A stretch of DNA of 64,000 nucleotides from Arthrobacter sp. OVS8 (GTDB lineage Bacteria > Actinomycetota > Actinomycetes > Actinomycetales > Micrococcaceae), in NCBI GenBank assembly GCA_028370155.1, contig CP116670.1, forward strand, positions 1,550,001 through 1,614,000, in the 5' to 3' direction. The notes beneath the pieces were generated by a model that saw only the letters and a program-made list of their open reading frames with translations, searched no databases and was not told the DNA's origin. Shown here in pieces: positions 21,306 through 32,259 of this stretch (positions are counted from its first letter, which is position 1; the number at the start of each line of letters is the position of its first letter). The position numbers and the translations under genes were made by a program.

Positions 21306-21577
21306 GATGCATACCTCCATCGAGTCATACCGGCTCCCCCTGAATGTGGTCGCTCGGTGCACTGGATGGCCACAGCATCGTCGTGGGGCCTTTGGAAATT
21401 CTTGGGACGCGTGGGCTGGTGGATGCGGAGGGTGGTAGAGGAAGTTTTATTGGTCCGTGTGCCTGATGTGACGTGGCTGGGGAGCGGGCGGCCGGGCGGG
21501 GCTCTGCCGCGCCGGACGGTCGCGTACCGTGATTGCTAAGCTTGCTGTCCAAGCTGTACCACCTCCGAGGAGACTCC
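21306..21577. other. divergent intergenic region, peroxidase / SDR genes
   Basis: This 272-bp region separates two divergent start codons and must hold both promoters. On the plus strand GAGGAGA precedes the SDR start. I see no long inverted repeat or confident -35/-10 pair. Confidence 0.5.
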
Positions 21578-23073
21578 ATGAGCGACAATCCACGTACGGT
21601 GCTGGTCACCGGCGCCACCGGCTATATCGGCGGGCGGCTGGTACCGCGGCTGCTGGAGGCCGGACACACTGTCAAGGTCCTGGTCCGGACGCCGGCGAAG
21701 ATCGCCGGCGTGCCCTGGCTGGACGACGTCGAGGTGGTCCAAAGCAGCCTCGACGACGGCGATGCCCTGCGCGAGGCCCTGGACGGCGTCGACGTTCTCT
21801 ACTACCTGGTCCACTCCATGGCCGCCGGGGCGGGATTCGAAGCCACGGAAAAGGCAATGGCCGGGACCGCGGCGCGGGCCGCAGCCGACGCCGGAGTGGG
21901 CCGGATCGTCTACCTGGGCGGCCTGCACCCGGCCAATGCCGAGCTCTCCACCCACATGAGGTCCCGCGAAGCCGTGGGCAAGGTCTTCCTGGACAGTCCG
22001 GTGGACGCCATCGTTTTCCAGGCCGGCGTTGTGATCGGTTCCGGGTCGGCGTCGTTCGAGATGATCCGGCACTTGTCCGAGACGCTCCCGGTGATGCCCG
22101 CCCCCAGCTGGGTGCGCAACAAAATCGAAGCGATCGCCGTCCGCGATGTGTTGCACTACCTCGTCGGCGCAGCAGCGCTGGAGGGCCCGATCAACCGCAC
22201 CTTTGACATCGGATCGCGCCAGGTCCTCAGTTACGCCGGGATGATGCAGGAATACGCCGCCGAGGCCGGGCTCCCCGGCGCTGGGTCCTTGCGCTTCCGG
22301 TTCCCGCGCCCAAACTCGCCGGACTGTGGGTTGCGCTGGTGACCCCGATTCCGCTGTCGATGTCCCTGCCGCTCGTGGAGTCCCTCCAGCATGACGCCGT
22401 CTCGCGGGAACACGATATCGATGCGTACATCCCGCTGCCCGACGGCGGGCTGACGCCCTACCGCCGCGCGGTGGCCCTCGCCCTGGGCAAGGAGCGCGAC
22501 GGCCAGGTGGAGACCACTTGGGCCAGTGCGGGGGCGGACGCCGATCCCCTGCCCAGCGACCCGGATTGGGCCGGTCACCGCGTGTACCTCGACGAGCGCA
22601 CGTATTCCAGCCCGGTGGACCCGAAGCACGTCTGGACCATCATCGAAGGGATCGGCGGCCGCAACGGCTGGTATTCGCTGCCGCTGGCGTGGCGCGTCCG
22701 CGGCTGGCTGGACAAGCTCACGGGCGGGGCCGGCCTGCTCCGGGGAAGGCGGCACCCGCATCTGCTGGCCGAAGGCGAGGTGGTGGACTGGTGGCGGGCC
22801 GAACGGATCGACCGCGGCCGGCTGCTCCGGCTGCGGGCCGAAATGCGGGCGCCGGGCCGGGCCTGGCTGGAGCTCTCGGTGGAGCCGGAGGGAACCGGCA
22901 GCCGGTACCGGCAGCGGGCGATCTTCTTCCCGAAGGGTCTCGGCGGGCGCTTGTACTGGCTGGCGGTCCTGCCGTTCCACAGCCTCATCTTCCCTGCCAT
23001 GTCGCGGAATATCACGGCCGCGGCGAAGGATCTCCAGGATCTCGAATCGGAGCCTGCCGGACACACCCCGTAA
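21578..23073 (+). CDS. NAD(P)-binding SDR-like protein with C-terminal DUF2867 (one frameshift)
   Basis: About 499 residues. The N-terminal half is an extended/atypical SDR Rossmann domain (RTVLVTGATGYIGGRLVPRL, ADAGVGRIVYLGGLHP, FQAGVVIGSGSASFEMIRHL). It lacks a YxxxK pair where classical SDRs have it, like NmrA-type sugar or flavin binders. The C-terminal half carries DUF2867 (VDPKHVWTIIEGIGGRNGW, then RAIFFPKGLGGRLYWLAVLP). ATG 21578 follows GAGGAGACTCC. One G restored near 22280 (GG to GGG) joins AEAGLPGRWVLALPVPAPKL. Function is unknown; the fusion is common in actinobacteria. It leads a three-gene run with DUF2505 and SCO4848. Confidence 0.8.
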
Positions 23074-23120
23074 GATGTTTGGAGCCCGAATCGACCAGTT
23101 CCACTCCACGGAGGACCCCT

Positions 23121-23618
23121 ATGGCTTTGAGTGCATCCACCAACCTTCCGCACAGCGTCGACCGCGTCACCGCTGTTTTCGTGAACGAAGATTTCCTGCG
23201 CCACACGAGCGAGCTCGTCGGCGGCACCCTCGAATCCTTCGCCGTCGACGGCGACACGGCCGGCGCTTTCAGCACGACCACGGTACGGACCATCCCGACC
23301 ACCCGGATGCCGGACATTGCCCGGAAGTTCGTCGGCGAAAGCCTGAAGGTGACGCAGCTCGAGAAGTGGGACGCCCCCGCCGCCGACGGCTCCCGGCTCA
23401 GCAACATCACCCTGAAAATCTCCGGCGCGCCGCTGGATGTCAATGCCGTCCAGCGCCTCGTCTCCGACGGCGGCAGCACCCGGATCGAGCTTGAGGGCAC
23501 CGTGACGTCCTCGGTGCCGTTCCTGGGCGGCAAGATTGCCGAAGCAGCCGAACCGATGGTGGGCAAGGCCCTGAACATCCAGTCCACGCAGGCCCAGGCC
23601 TGGCTCGAAAGCCACTAG
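23121..23618 (+). CDS. DUF2505 domain protein
   Basis: 165 residues, intact. Recognisable as DUF2505, a START/SRPBCC-like beta-rich fold found in actinobacteria (MALSASTNLPHSVDRVTAVF, RMPDIARKFVGESLKVTQ, TVTSSVPFLGGKIAEAAEPM). No catalytic residues are known. ATG 23121 follows ACGGAGGACCCCT. It lies 47 bp after the SDR stop and 3 bp before the SCO4848 gene, so probably one operon. A role in lipid or hydrophobic-ligand binding would fit the fold but is a guess. Confidence 0.85.
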   Translation: MALSASTNLPHSVDRVTAVFVNEDFLRHTSELVGGTLESFAVDGDTAGAFSTTTVRTIPTTRMPDIARKFVGESLKVTQLEKWDAPAADGSRLSNITLKISGAPLDVNAVQRLVSDGGSTRIELEGTVTSSVPFLGGKIAEAAEPMVGKALNIQSTQAQAWLESH

Positions 23619-23621
23619 CGC

Positions 23622-23843
23622 ATGGAGCTTCCGGTAGTCCTGTCCGTCGTCCTGATCGTCGCCGGCGTGTGGTCCCTCGCGGTCTGGCCGCAGTTCCTGC
23701 GCCGGGTGATGAAGGACCCCAGGTCCCGCGACGCGAACGGCAAAGCCACGCGTTTCCTGACCGTCCACGTCGTCCTCGTCAGCATTTCCCTGCTGCTGGG
23801 GGCGGCGACGGCGGCCATCGGGATTGCCGGCCTCTTCGGCTAA
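23622..23843 (+). CDS. SCO4848-family small membrane protein
   Basis: 73 residues with two membrane segments (about 5-25 and 47-70) flanking the family signature WPQFLRRVMKDPRSRD and TRFLTVHVVLVSISLLLG. The family is widespread in actinobacteria and uncharacterised. It starts 3 bp after the DUF2505 stop and is closed by a strong bidirectional terminator. Confidence 0.85.
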   Translation: MELPVVLSVVLIVAGVWSLAVWPQFLRRVMKDPRSRDANGKATRFLTVHVVLVSISLLLGAATAAIGIAGLFG

Positions 23844-23890
23844 CGGGGCTCTTCTTCCAGCCGGGCTTCGCCCGGCGGCAGGCCTGCAGC

Positions 23891-23929
23891 AAAACGGCCC
23901 GGCGCCCGAATAGGGCGCCGGGCCGTTTT
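23891..23929. terminator. bidirectional intrinsic terminator
   Basis: A 17-bp perfect stem (AAAACGGCCCGGCGCCC and its complement) with loop GAATA lies between convergent SCO4848 and sufU. It has AAAA/TTTT ends, so it works on both strands. Confidence 0.93.
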
Positions 23930-23936
23930 GTGTTGG

Positions 23937-24407
23937 CTAGGGTGCTGGTGTGCTGGGGGCGAGTGCCTGGGCGAGGGCGTCTTCGGCCGCCACCCAGGAA
24001 ATCATGGCGCACTTCACCCGGGCGGCGTATTTCGACACACCTTCAAAGGCTGACGCGTCACCGAGGATTTCAGGATCTGCGGCGAGTTTCCCGCGGGACC
24101 GCAGGACTTCGCGGAAATGGTCGATGACCTCCGTGAAGCTGCCCACTTCCATGCCCTCGGCAAGGTCGGCCAGCACGGAGGCCGACGCCATGGAAATCGA
24201 ACAACCGGCCCCGTCCCACCGCAGCTGGGCGACCTTTCCCTCCGACACCGCCACCCGGACCGTGATCTCATCCCCGCAGACCGGATTGAGCTGGTGGGAC
24301 TGGCCGGACGACGTCCCGGCCGGAACCGGTGTCTCCGCCAGTCCGCTGCCGGTCCGCAGTTTGGCGTGTTCCAGAATGATCTGCTGGTACAACTGTTCAA
24401 GGCTCAT
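23937..24407 (-). CDS. sufU: SUF sulfur-transfer/scaffold protein SufU
   Basis: 156 residues. IscU-fold protein that accepts persulfide sulfur from SufS in a zinc-dependent manner. The three conserved cysteines are present in NPVCGDEITV, DGAGCSISMASAS and RVKCAMISW, with the SufU-specific insertion (EVLRSRGKLAADPEILGD) that separates it from IscU. ATG 24407 sits 12 bp downstream of the sufS stop, as in many Gram-positives; no sufBCD is adjacent. Intact frame. Confidence 0.93.
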   Translation of the reverse strand: MSLEQLYQQIILEHAKLRTGSGLAETPVPAGTSSGQSHQLNPVCGDEITVRVAVSEGKVAQLRWDGAGCSISMASASVLADLAEGMEVGSFTEVIDHFREVLRSRGKLAADPEILGDASAFEGVSKYAARVKCAMISWVAAEDALAQALAPSTPAP

Positions 24408-24419
24408 GCGCGCCTGTCC

Positions 24420-25732
24420 TTAGGCTCCAAAGTAGGCTCGGACCCCGGCGACAGCCGCGAGGAACGCGTCCACGTCGGACGTCGTGTTGTACAGGTAGGT
24501 GCTGGCGCGGGTGCTCGCTGTCAGGCCCAGGCGGCGGTGCAGCGGCTGCGCGCAGTGGTGCCCGACCCGCACCGCGATTCCCTTGCTGTCCAGGAACTGT
24601 CCGACGTCGTGCGCGTGCACACCGGCGACGTCGAAGGACGCCAGGCCGATCCGCTCCTGTCCGGGTGCCGGGCCGAGGACGCGCACGCCGGGAATGGTTG
24701 CCAGACCTTCGACGAGGCGCTGCCCCAGCAGGGATTCCCAGGCGTGGACACGGTCCATCCCGGTCTCGGTAAGGTAGTTCGCCGCGGCCGCGAGGGCGAT
24801 GGCCTGGGAGACTTTCTGGGTGCCGGCCTCGAACCGCTGCGGGGCGGGCAGGAACGCGGCGCGCTCCATCGTCACCGTGGTGATCATCGATCCGCCGGTG
24901 AGGAAAGGCGGCAGCGCGTTCAGCAACTCGGACCGGCCATACAGCACACCGATGCCGGTGGGGCCCAGCATTTTGTGTCCGGAAAGGACCGCGAAGTCAA
25001 CGCCGAGGTCCTGCACGTCCAGGGGCAGGTGGGGCGCGGACTGGCAGGCGTCCAGCACCGTCAGGGCACCCACCTGGCGGGCCATCGCCACAAGCGTCTT
25101 GACCGGGTTGATCGTGCCCAGGACATTGGAGGCGTGGCTGAAGGCGAGTACCCGGGTGGCCGGGCTGATGATGCCGCCGGCAGCTTCGAGGTCCAGCACG
25201 CCCGCGTCGTCGACCGGGATGAACCGGAGGCTCGCGCCCGTCCGCTCCGCCAACTGCTGCCACGGGATGAGGTTTGCGTGATGCTCCATCTCGGTGACCA
25301 CAATCTCGTCGCCGGCGCCCAGGGCGAACCGTGCGGCCGTAGCACCGGCGCCTGGCAGGGACGAGTTCAGGAACGCGTAGCTGAGCAGGTTCAGGCCCTC
25401 GGTGGCGTTGGAGGTCCAGATGATCTCGTCGGCCCCCGCGCCCAGGAAGGCCGCGAGCGTTTCGCGGGCATCTTCGAAGGACTCTGTGGCCTCGACAGCC
25501 AGGGAGTGGGCACCGCGGTGCACGGCGGCGTTGCGCTGCTCATAGAATTCCTGCTCAGCTTCAATGACGCTGAGGGGTTCTGGGACGTGGCACCGGAGTC
25601 AAGGTAAATCAAGGGGTGCCCGCCCACGGACCGGGAGAGGACGGGGAAGTCGTTGCGGATCCGCAGCACCTCGTCGTCGGTCAGTGCAGGCGTGAGCACG
25701 GCCTGGGACTCTGACGTGGGCACAAAAACCAC
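24420..25732 (-). CDS. sufS: SufS-type cysteine desulfurase (one frameshift)
   Basis: PLP enzyme releasing sulfur from cysteine for iron-sulfur assembly. About 437 residues. Landmarks: IYLDSGATSQ, EFYEQRNAAVHRGAHSLA, TEMEHHANLIPW, DACQSAPHLP, the PLP lysine in LSGHKMLGPTGIGVL, and the group-II active cysteine in VRVGHHCAQPLHR. It starts at GTG 25732, with GAGGAGG six bases upstream. One C restored near 25578 (CCCC to CCCCC) joins SGATSQNPLSVIEAEQEF. It forms an operon with sufU. Confidence 0.94.
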
Positions 25733-25829
25733 GCTGGCCTCCTCGGATTGGGGTCAAATGGACTACTATCCATCATCCCACGGAACGGGACCGTGGATTC
25801 TGCCGCTGGCCCCGGGCCACATTGCCGCA
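25733..25829. other. intergenic gap with two inverted repeats (sufS promoter, end of regulator A)
   Basis: CCACGG-N7-CCGTGG lies at 25778-25796 and TGGCCC-C-GGGCCA at 25807-25819. Either could terminate the leftward regulator transcript. A TTTGACC element occurs on the minus strand upstream of the sufS ribosome site, but no convincing -10 is spaced from it. Confidence 0.4.
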
Positions 25830-28555
25830 TCAGGGCGGGTGGGGATCGCCGCCCGTGTCCATCAGGTCAATGCGCCGGCTGACGCCCAGCTTGGCGAAGA
25901 GGCGGTAGAGGTGCCCTTCGACGGTCCGCTGGGACACGTGGAGGCTGCTGGCGATCTCGGCGTTCGTGGCTCCGCCGGACACCAGGTCCAGGATTTCGGT
26001 TTCCCTGGCGGTAAGTTCCGCGTCCTGTTCGGGCCGAACGAGGTCAATGTGGGCAGCCATCCCGGCGGCGGTCATCCGGTTCTGGATCTTGCGCTGGACG
26101 GCGAGCAGTTTCCGTTTGTCGGTGGATTCCGCGAGGCACCGCTCGGCCTGCTGCGCGGCTTCGAGGGCCAGGAGCACGAAGCCGCCACGCAGCGCCCTGT
26201 CGCTGATCCGGACGAGCTCGGCGTCGTCGGAGTGCAGCACGGCGAGCGCGTAGTCGTGCAGCATTCCCGCTTCACGGCCCTCCACCGCGGAGCTGCTGAC
26301 GGCCAGAGCGTCGGCGGCCCCTGCGTCTCCCCGGCGCACGGCAAGACGCCTGATGTCGGTCTCGATGCCCTGCAGCCCCTGCCGTCTGGCCTCCGCAGCA
26401 AGACCCTCGAGCCTCTTGCCGGCCGCCCCGGCTCCGCCGGGCGCTCCCCGGCCGCGGTTGAGTACGCCTCGGCGAGCAGCGGAACGGACCCCGGCCCGCG
26501 GTACCGGGACAGCCGGAAGGCGGCCGCATGCTCCTCTGCCTCCTGTGTGTGGCCCACGGTCGAAGCGGCGTAGGCGGCCACGGCATGGGCAAAGGGCAGC
26601 AACTCCCAGGGGTCGGCAATCGCGAGTTCCTCGACGCCGAGAACCAGTTCGGCGCTACCTTCGGGCATGCGCCCCTGACGGACGCGGGCGAGGCCCCTCA
26701 TCAGGTGCAGGATGCCGCCGCTGAGCAGCAGCCTCGACGGGTAGTGGGCCTCGTACTCATCGAGGGCCGCAGCGAGCGCCTCCCATTCCCCGGCCCAGTT
26801 CATGGTCAGGCTGTAGCGCACCAGGAGGTCTTCATAGACAAGCGGCAGTGCCATGCCGGCGCTCTGCGCCTCCTGCCAGGCCTCCCGGGCGAGCCCAAGA
26901 CCCTCCGCCATCCTGCCTTTGGCACAGAGCAGTTCGCCGAGCAGCGACTCCGCCGTCAGCTTGATCTCGGGCTGCTCCCCGGCGGCCCCAACAAGCTTGC
27001 TCAGCCCGCCCTCACGGTCCCCGTGGACGCCGTATGGCTGGCTTCCGGCGAGCCCGGCCGCCACTGTCACCGTGGCAAGGTCCAGCCACGATGGCCCGAC
27101 GGCGGCGTCAGCGTGAAAGGTGCCCCGGCTGTCGCGCAGCGGACCGGCGTCGGGTGTTCCGGCAGGACCCGCAACGCCGCCGGAGGCAGCGCCGGTCAGC
27201 GGCGCCGTCGAGCGTCCCCGCAGGCGGGCGGATAACAGCGCCGCCAGATAACGGGAGGTATCGTTCGGAACGGGTTCCGCGAGTTGCAGCAATTTCTCGG
27301 ACTCTGCGCCGTCGCCCAGCAGATACCGCGCATAGGCCATCTGCAGCCGGGCTTCGGGAATCATCGCGTCATCGGATATGGCCTCTGCGGTCCTGAGCGC
27401 GGCCTGCGCGTCGAGGGCGACGTTGGCAGCGCAAGCCGCCGTAAGGAGCTGCTCCGCCGGAACGTCGGCTCCGCAGTCCAGAGCCCACCGGACCCGGTTC
27501 AGCAGGGCGTCCGGGGGCACAGATGCACCCGGCGGCAGTGACACAAAACTGGCACGCAGTCCGGCGCTTCTGCCGGCCGGAACCCAGCGGCGAATGATCT
27601 CGCCGATCAGTGGACTCGCGGCACGGACGGTGCGGTCAGCGCCTCGTGAGACGGTGATGATACCGGCCATCTCCAGGGCGTCGACGGCTTTCGGGCCACC
27701 GAATCCCAGCAGCTGGCCGAGCGAAAGCGGTCCCGCCAGGGCCACGATGGCGGCGGTTGTCCTTTCCTCGGGTGACATCGACCGCAGTTCGTGGCCAATC
27801 AGGTCCGCGACCGGGATATCGGACAAAACGGGTCGGGAAAGGAGGAACCAGATGCCATGTCGCAGTCCCAAGGCCCCGGTGTCCCGGGCGTGTTCGATCA
27901 GGGACAGCAGCATATACGGGTTCCCGGCGGAGGCATCGGCCAGGATCGCGGTGGCCCAGGGCGAGACATCGGCGCGGAGAACCTGCTCGCAGAGCTGGTG
28001 CACCTCGGCCCGGGTGAGTGGCCCCAGGTCGAATTTCGCGAGGATCCCGTCATCCCAGAGGGCCAGGAATTCCTCGGGGATGAGCAGTCCCGGCCGGCAC
28101 GTGGCCAGGACGTTGGCGGCGCCGGTGGCGACGGCCTGGGCAACAAGCTGGGTGGTTCCGCGGTCCAGGCGCTGGGCGTCGTCAATGACGAACAGCGGCT
28201 TGCTTGGTTGCGCTTTGATGCTGTCTGTCACGGCTTTCACGACGGCGGAGAACGAGTCCAGATCCTGTGCCGGCAACTCGCCGAGGTAGGGCGACAGCGC
28301 GCCGAAAGGCACCGCCGACAGTGCCGGGGTCGCCGCTAGTCGAATCACGGCCGTGTTCGGCTCGAGTTCGCGGATGACCGCCCTGGAGACTGCGGTTTTC
28401 CCGGTGCCCGGGTTGCCGACGATGAGGGCGCCGGACATCCCGCCATCGCGCAGGCAGCGGAGTATGTCCTTGACGACCCCGGACCGGCCGACGAGAGTGG
28501 CGGACTCAGTCAGCCCTTCCACCTGTGGCCCTTCCTGCGGCGCGGCGGATCCCAC
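25830..28555 (-). CDS. LuxR-type ATPase regulator A (LAL/STAND-like; one frameshift)
   Basis: About 908 residues: N-terminal P-loop ATPase (VGRSGVVKDILRCL, Walker A GNPGTGKTAVS, Walker B LFVIDDAQRLD), a long helical, TPR-like middle, and a C-terminal LuxR/GerE helix-turn-helix (ELTARETEILDLVSGGAT, HVSQRTVEGHLYRLFAKLGV). This is MalT/LAL architecture; the inducer and targets are unknown. It starts at GTG 28555, 27 bp after the stop of regulator B, so likely co-transcribed. One G restored near 26445 joins the middle to the HTH. HTH motif VEGHLYR and Walker B DDA group it with regulator C rather than with its neighbour B. Confidence 0.85.
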
Positions 28556-28582
28556 CGCCCGGAGGATAAGGAGCCGGGCCGG

Positions 28583-31317
28583 TTAGCCGAGGCGTGCGTG
28601 TTCCACAGGTCCGGAGATGACATCTTTGAGTTCCGACCTGCTTGCGACGTGCAGTTTCGCGTACACCTGGTACAGGTGCCCTTCAACTGTCCGGACAGAA
28701 ACGTGCATCTCGTCCGCGATTTTCCGGTTGGAAGTACCCGCGGCCGCCCTGACGGCCACCTCGGATTCCCGGGCTGTCAGTGTCGAGGTGAGCAGGGAAA
28801 GCACACCGTTCCTCGGGTTGCCGAACCGGTCTTCGAGGGACTGCTGCGTGCGCTGGGCCATCCTGAGGGAAATGCGGTTGCCCGCGTCGTTGGCGCAGCT
28901 GACCGCTTTTCTGGTCGCATCCCTGGCGAAGACCGCATTGCCGGCAGTATCGGCGTCCTTGGACGTTGCCAGCAGTTCCTCGCTGTCGGAATTCTTCAAA
29001 CCTTCCGCGAACCGCGCACACAAGCCGGCGAAGCGCCCGCTGACCTGGCCCGCAAGATCGGCGAGTTTCTGGCTTGCCTGGCGGTCTCCCACCCGGGCTA
29101 CCGCGGCGAGGAACTGGAGCCCGGTCGCAAGTGCAGAGGCTTCTGTATCTCTGTCGGCTTCCTGCTTCAGCGCGCGGAGCGCCTCGGTCTTCTGGCCGAT
29201 TTCCGCCTTCGCAGAAAGCTCGAAGTACCGCGTCATCCGGTTCACCAACCACGATGCCCTGGGCTGCGGGTCCTCAACGTCCACCAGCAGCGCTCCGGCC
29301 TTCTCCTCATCACCCTGAAGTGCGAAGGCGTAGGCGCAGGCCGCAACTGCAAGTCCGGCGACAGCATCGGGATCGTGCATCCTCAGTTGCCAGACCCCGG
29401 ATTGGAGCCGCTGCAGTGCCCCGGTGACGTCTCCCCGGTGGAGGTCGACGATTCCCTGTCCGATCTCGAACATACTGCCCAGCCGGGGCTGCGCGTCCCA
29501 GGCCTCCGAGGTGGCCGCAATGAAGTCTGCGGCGTCCCGGAATTTTGCGGACAACAGCAGAATCAGCAGGAACCGTCCCCGGATGTCGCGGAGCAACGCG
29601 TCGGACAGATCCAGGAAGCCGGCGGCAAGAGTGACCTGCTTGCCCAGCACCACAGCACCCAGGACGTCGCCGGTGACTGCCTTCGCTTCGGACAGCAGGC
29701 TCGCCGCCCGGATCTTGGCTTCACTGCTCAGATCCGTCGTATCCACATCCTGGAACATCTGCAGGACATCACCGTACCGGCCGTCGAAGACTGCCAGCTC
29801 GGCGTAGGCAAGGCGCACGCGCTCAGCCACCGAATCGGGCCCGTTTCCGGTGTCCCCGGCTACCGTGAGCCGCAGCTCAATCTCTTGCAGCCGGGCCAGC
29901 GCGTTTCCTGCCGGGGCCGGGCTCCGCCTGTCCAGCTCGGCCCACAGCAGCTGCAGGGAGGCCCATTCATCCAATGCCAGTCCGTCACCGGCCCGCTTTT
30001 CGACGTCGGCCAGGACGCGGCGGGCCGCTTCGTCGTTGTTGAGGGAGATCAGGGCCCGGGCCGACTCGACGGCCACGTCCGTCGGCTTCTCCCGTCCGGC
30101 GATTTCCCGGGTAAACCTCAGGGCCGACTGCGGATCGGATTCCTTGTTCGCGAGGCGGGCCGCCGCCAACGCCAGATGGGGATCCACTTCTTCACCGCAG
30201 TCGAGTGCCCAGGCGACCGCAGTGGACCCGGTGTATTCGTCGAGGTCCTGGTCCTGGAGCACAGCACCCAGCCGGCGGCGGAGTTCCGCACTGCGTCCGG
30301 GCGGCACGACGCTGGCGACGATTCCCGCGGTGACCGGGTTGGTGATGCTCACCATGGGCGGATGGTCATGGCTGACCCGGATCAGTGCCCGTTCCTGAAG
30401 GGTGTCGATGTCCTGTGCCTTCGACACGTGCATCAGGGTCTGCAGGGCAGGGCCCCTGCGAGCGACAAGAGCTCAAAGACGTCACGCTGGCCCGGACTCA
30501 GCCGGTTCAGGCGGGCCTTGAGCACGTCCCGGATCTCGCCGGCCAGCGCCACCGGCCGGTCCCCCAGGACCCACGAGTCCTCGTGGCGGACAATGACGCC
30601 CAGCTTGATCTGCTCCCGGGCCAGGGAGTGCAGGAAGAGCGCATTGCCGCCGCTGGCGTTCCAGAGGGCGCGTGCCGCCGTGTGGGAGAAGTGTCCGCCG
30701 TACTCCTGGGCGAGGCTGTCCGCCGTTTCACTGAAATCGAAAGGACCAAGATCCACCCGGCGCAGCAGGTCATCCTTCCAGAGCCCCATGATGTCGCTGC
30801 CCAGGTTGGGCAGGTCAACGCACGCGGCGAGCAACAGGACGTGGCCGCCGGCGCAGAGCTGGGCCACCATCATGGTGGACAGTTCATCGAGGTCATGGGC
30901 ATTGTCGACAAAAAGTACGACGGTACGGCCCTGGGCGCGGGTATGGAGCAGCTGGGTCAGGCCACGCAGGACCATCAGCGGGTGCTCAAGGTGGGAGGAA
31001 TCGAGTTCATTAAGAAGTACGCTCAGCGCACCGTACGGAAGCTTGGAGGAGATGGAGCTACCGCGGACCTGGACTACCAGGAAGTCATCACCGAGCTGTT
31101 CAAGGGCCCGCTGGGCAATGAACGACTTTCCGGCCCCGTGTTCCCCCACAATCACCGCCCCGCAACCGGTTCCCGAGGTCAGCGCCGCAACGACGTCCAG
31201 GACGGTCTTGTGCCGGGTGTAATGCTTCTGGTGCCACCCCTTCCCCTGCTGTTGGGCGGCTGAAATCACATCTGTTCTGCCGCTGCCCACAGGCAGGCCG
31301 GCTTCTTGCTGAAACAT
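28583..31317 (-). CDS. LuxR-type ATPase regulator B (one frameshift)
   Basis: About 911 residues with the same plan: P-loop GEHGAGKSFIA, Walker B VVLFVDNAHDLDELST, helical repeats, and LuxR HTH (TLTARESEVAVRAAAGTSN, then VSVRTVEGHLYQVYAKLHV). ATG 31317 has GAAGGTC upstream; a TTG 45 bp further out is possible but weaker. One C restored near 30447 (CCC to CCCC) gives AGALPLQTLMHVSKAQD. Walker B DNAxxLDELST and HTH VRTVEGHLYQV are shared with regulator D. Its promoter must lie in the hairpin-bearing gap upstream. Inducer unknown. Confidence 0.85.
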
Positions 31318-31342
31318 GAGAGAGACCTTCGCAATCAAAGTA

Positions 31343-31370
31343 TTGACTACCGATAGGTCCAATTTATGGA
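31343..31370 (+). promoter_or_regulatory. candidate rightward promoter in the regulator gap
   Basis: TTGACT and TATGGA are separated by 16 bp on the plus strand, pointing into the gene-free gap toward the two long hairpins. The match is good for a high-GC genome, but no supported plus-strand gene follows. Confidence 0.3.
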
Positions 31371-31642
31371 TACGGGGATTTGTCGGGATGCGTAAGTGCT
31401 ACTCGATTACCAACGTGGTGATCGGCCGTAGGCTACGCAGGTGTACTCAGAATCAGAGGGCCCTCAAGGTTACAAAACCAAGTAGTCGGAGCTGCCCCAC
31501 AGGCTCCCGGGCAATATGCCATTTTCCGCCCGTGGACCAAGGCTCCGGGACCGGCGCATCGATGCAGCTCAGGCCCCGGTCGGTGCCGTGCCGCTGCGGG
31601 CCTCTGCCAGCTGCGAGCTTCTGCCACCCGGTGGGCGACACA

Positions 31643-31685
31643 GTCCTGGCACGGCCGCCCGGCCTGCGGGCGGCCGAGCCAGGAC
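31643..31685. repeat. long GC-rich hairpin 1
   Basis: GTCCTGGC plus CGGCCGCCCG pairs with its complement: 18 bp with a single A-A mismatch and a five-base loop (GCCTG). Neither flank has a T-tract, so it is not a standard intrinsic terminator. Confidence 0.7.
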
Positions 31686-31704
31686 TGCGGACCGTAAAGC
31701 TTAG

Positions 31705-31764
31705 GGAGCCGACGGCGGCTGGGGAGGAACCTCGGTCTCAGAAGGTTCCGACGCCGTCGGCTCC
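31705..31764. repeat. nested hairpin 2
   Basis: An outer 13-bp stem (GGAGCCGACGGCG and complement, 31705-31717 with 31752-31764) encloses an inner 7-bp stem (GGAACCT/AGGTTCC, 31726-31732 with 31743-31749). Both arms are perfect. No T-tract follows on either strand. Confidence 0.7.
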
Positions 31765-32259
31765 GTCAAAGGGGTTCACGCTCTAAGCGGGAACCAATTG
31801 GGGAGACCATAGAAAAAATTTAGTGTCTACTGCACCAGAGCGGAAGGTCCCGAAGGCCGGCGATCCTGGCAGCTTCATCGGAGGGCCTGGGCCGCTTCCG
31901 CGTTGATGGCTCCACGTTCAAAGTCCTTTGTCGGGTGGTACTTCCCGGGTGAATCCTGGTGGGCGGGAGAATCCTGGTGGGTGATTCCTGATGCCTGAAT
32001 ACAATTTAGCGAACCGGACGGCACCGGGGCACCGGTAGTCCGTACTCGAATTCGTGCCGGGTTCCGAACGAACCGTGATCGAGGGTACTTGTCACGGCAA
32101 CGGGCTCCTGACGCTTGCGGCGTCCGGCTACGCGGTCCCCATACCCGGGTGGCCCGGAGCCTACTTGCCCGTTGCGCGGCCCTACGCACGCCGGGGCGGG
32201 GAAGGAAGTGATTTCTACAGCGTGCCGGGCATCGAAGACCCTGAAGATGGTCACGGCGG

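Larger units (their letters stand above)
31318..32259. other. 942-bp gene-free gap between regulators B and C
   Basis: No ORF here has convincing codon use or family resemblance; several short ones overlap in competing frames. It contains less GC-rich stretches (31321-31450, 31790-31830), two long hairpins (31643-31685 and 31705-31764) and a short direct repeat (GAATCCTGGTGGG at 31951 and 31969). It must include the promoter of regulator B on the minus strand. Confidence 0.6.

Noticed and set aside
28598..31222. 874-codon plus-strand open frame
   Set aside because: Antisense to regulator B, which has clear ATPase and HTH motifs; no family features in the shadow.
31433..31641. Two short minus-strand ORFs in the regulator gap
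   Set aside because: They overlap each other in different frames with no ribosome site or recognisable motif.
31316..31786. Possible 156-codon gene on the plus strand of the regulator gap
   Set aside because: Despite a promoter-like sequence, it has no ribosome site at a good distance, runs through both hairpins, and has an Arg/Pro/Ser-rich translation without family resemblance.
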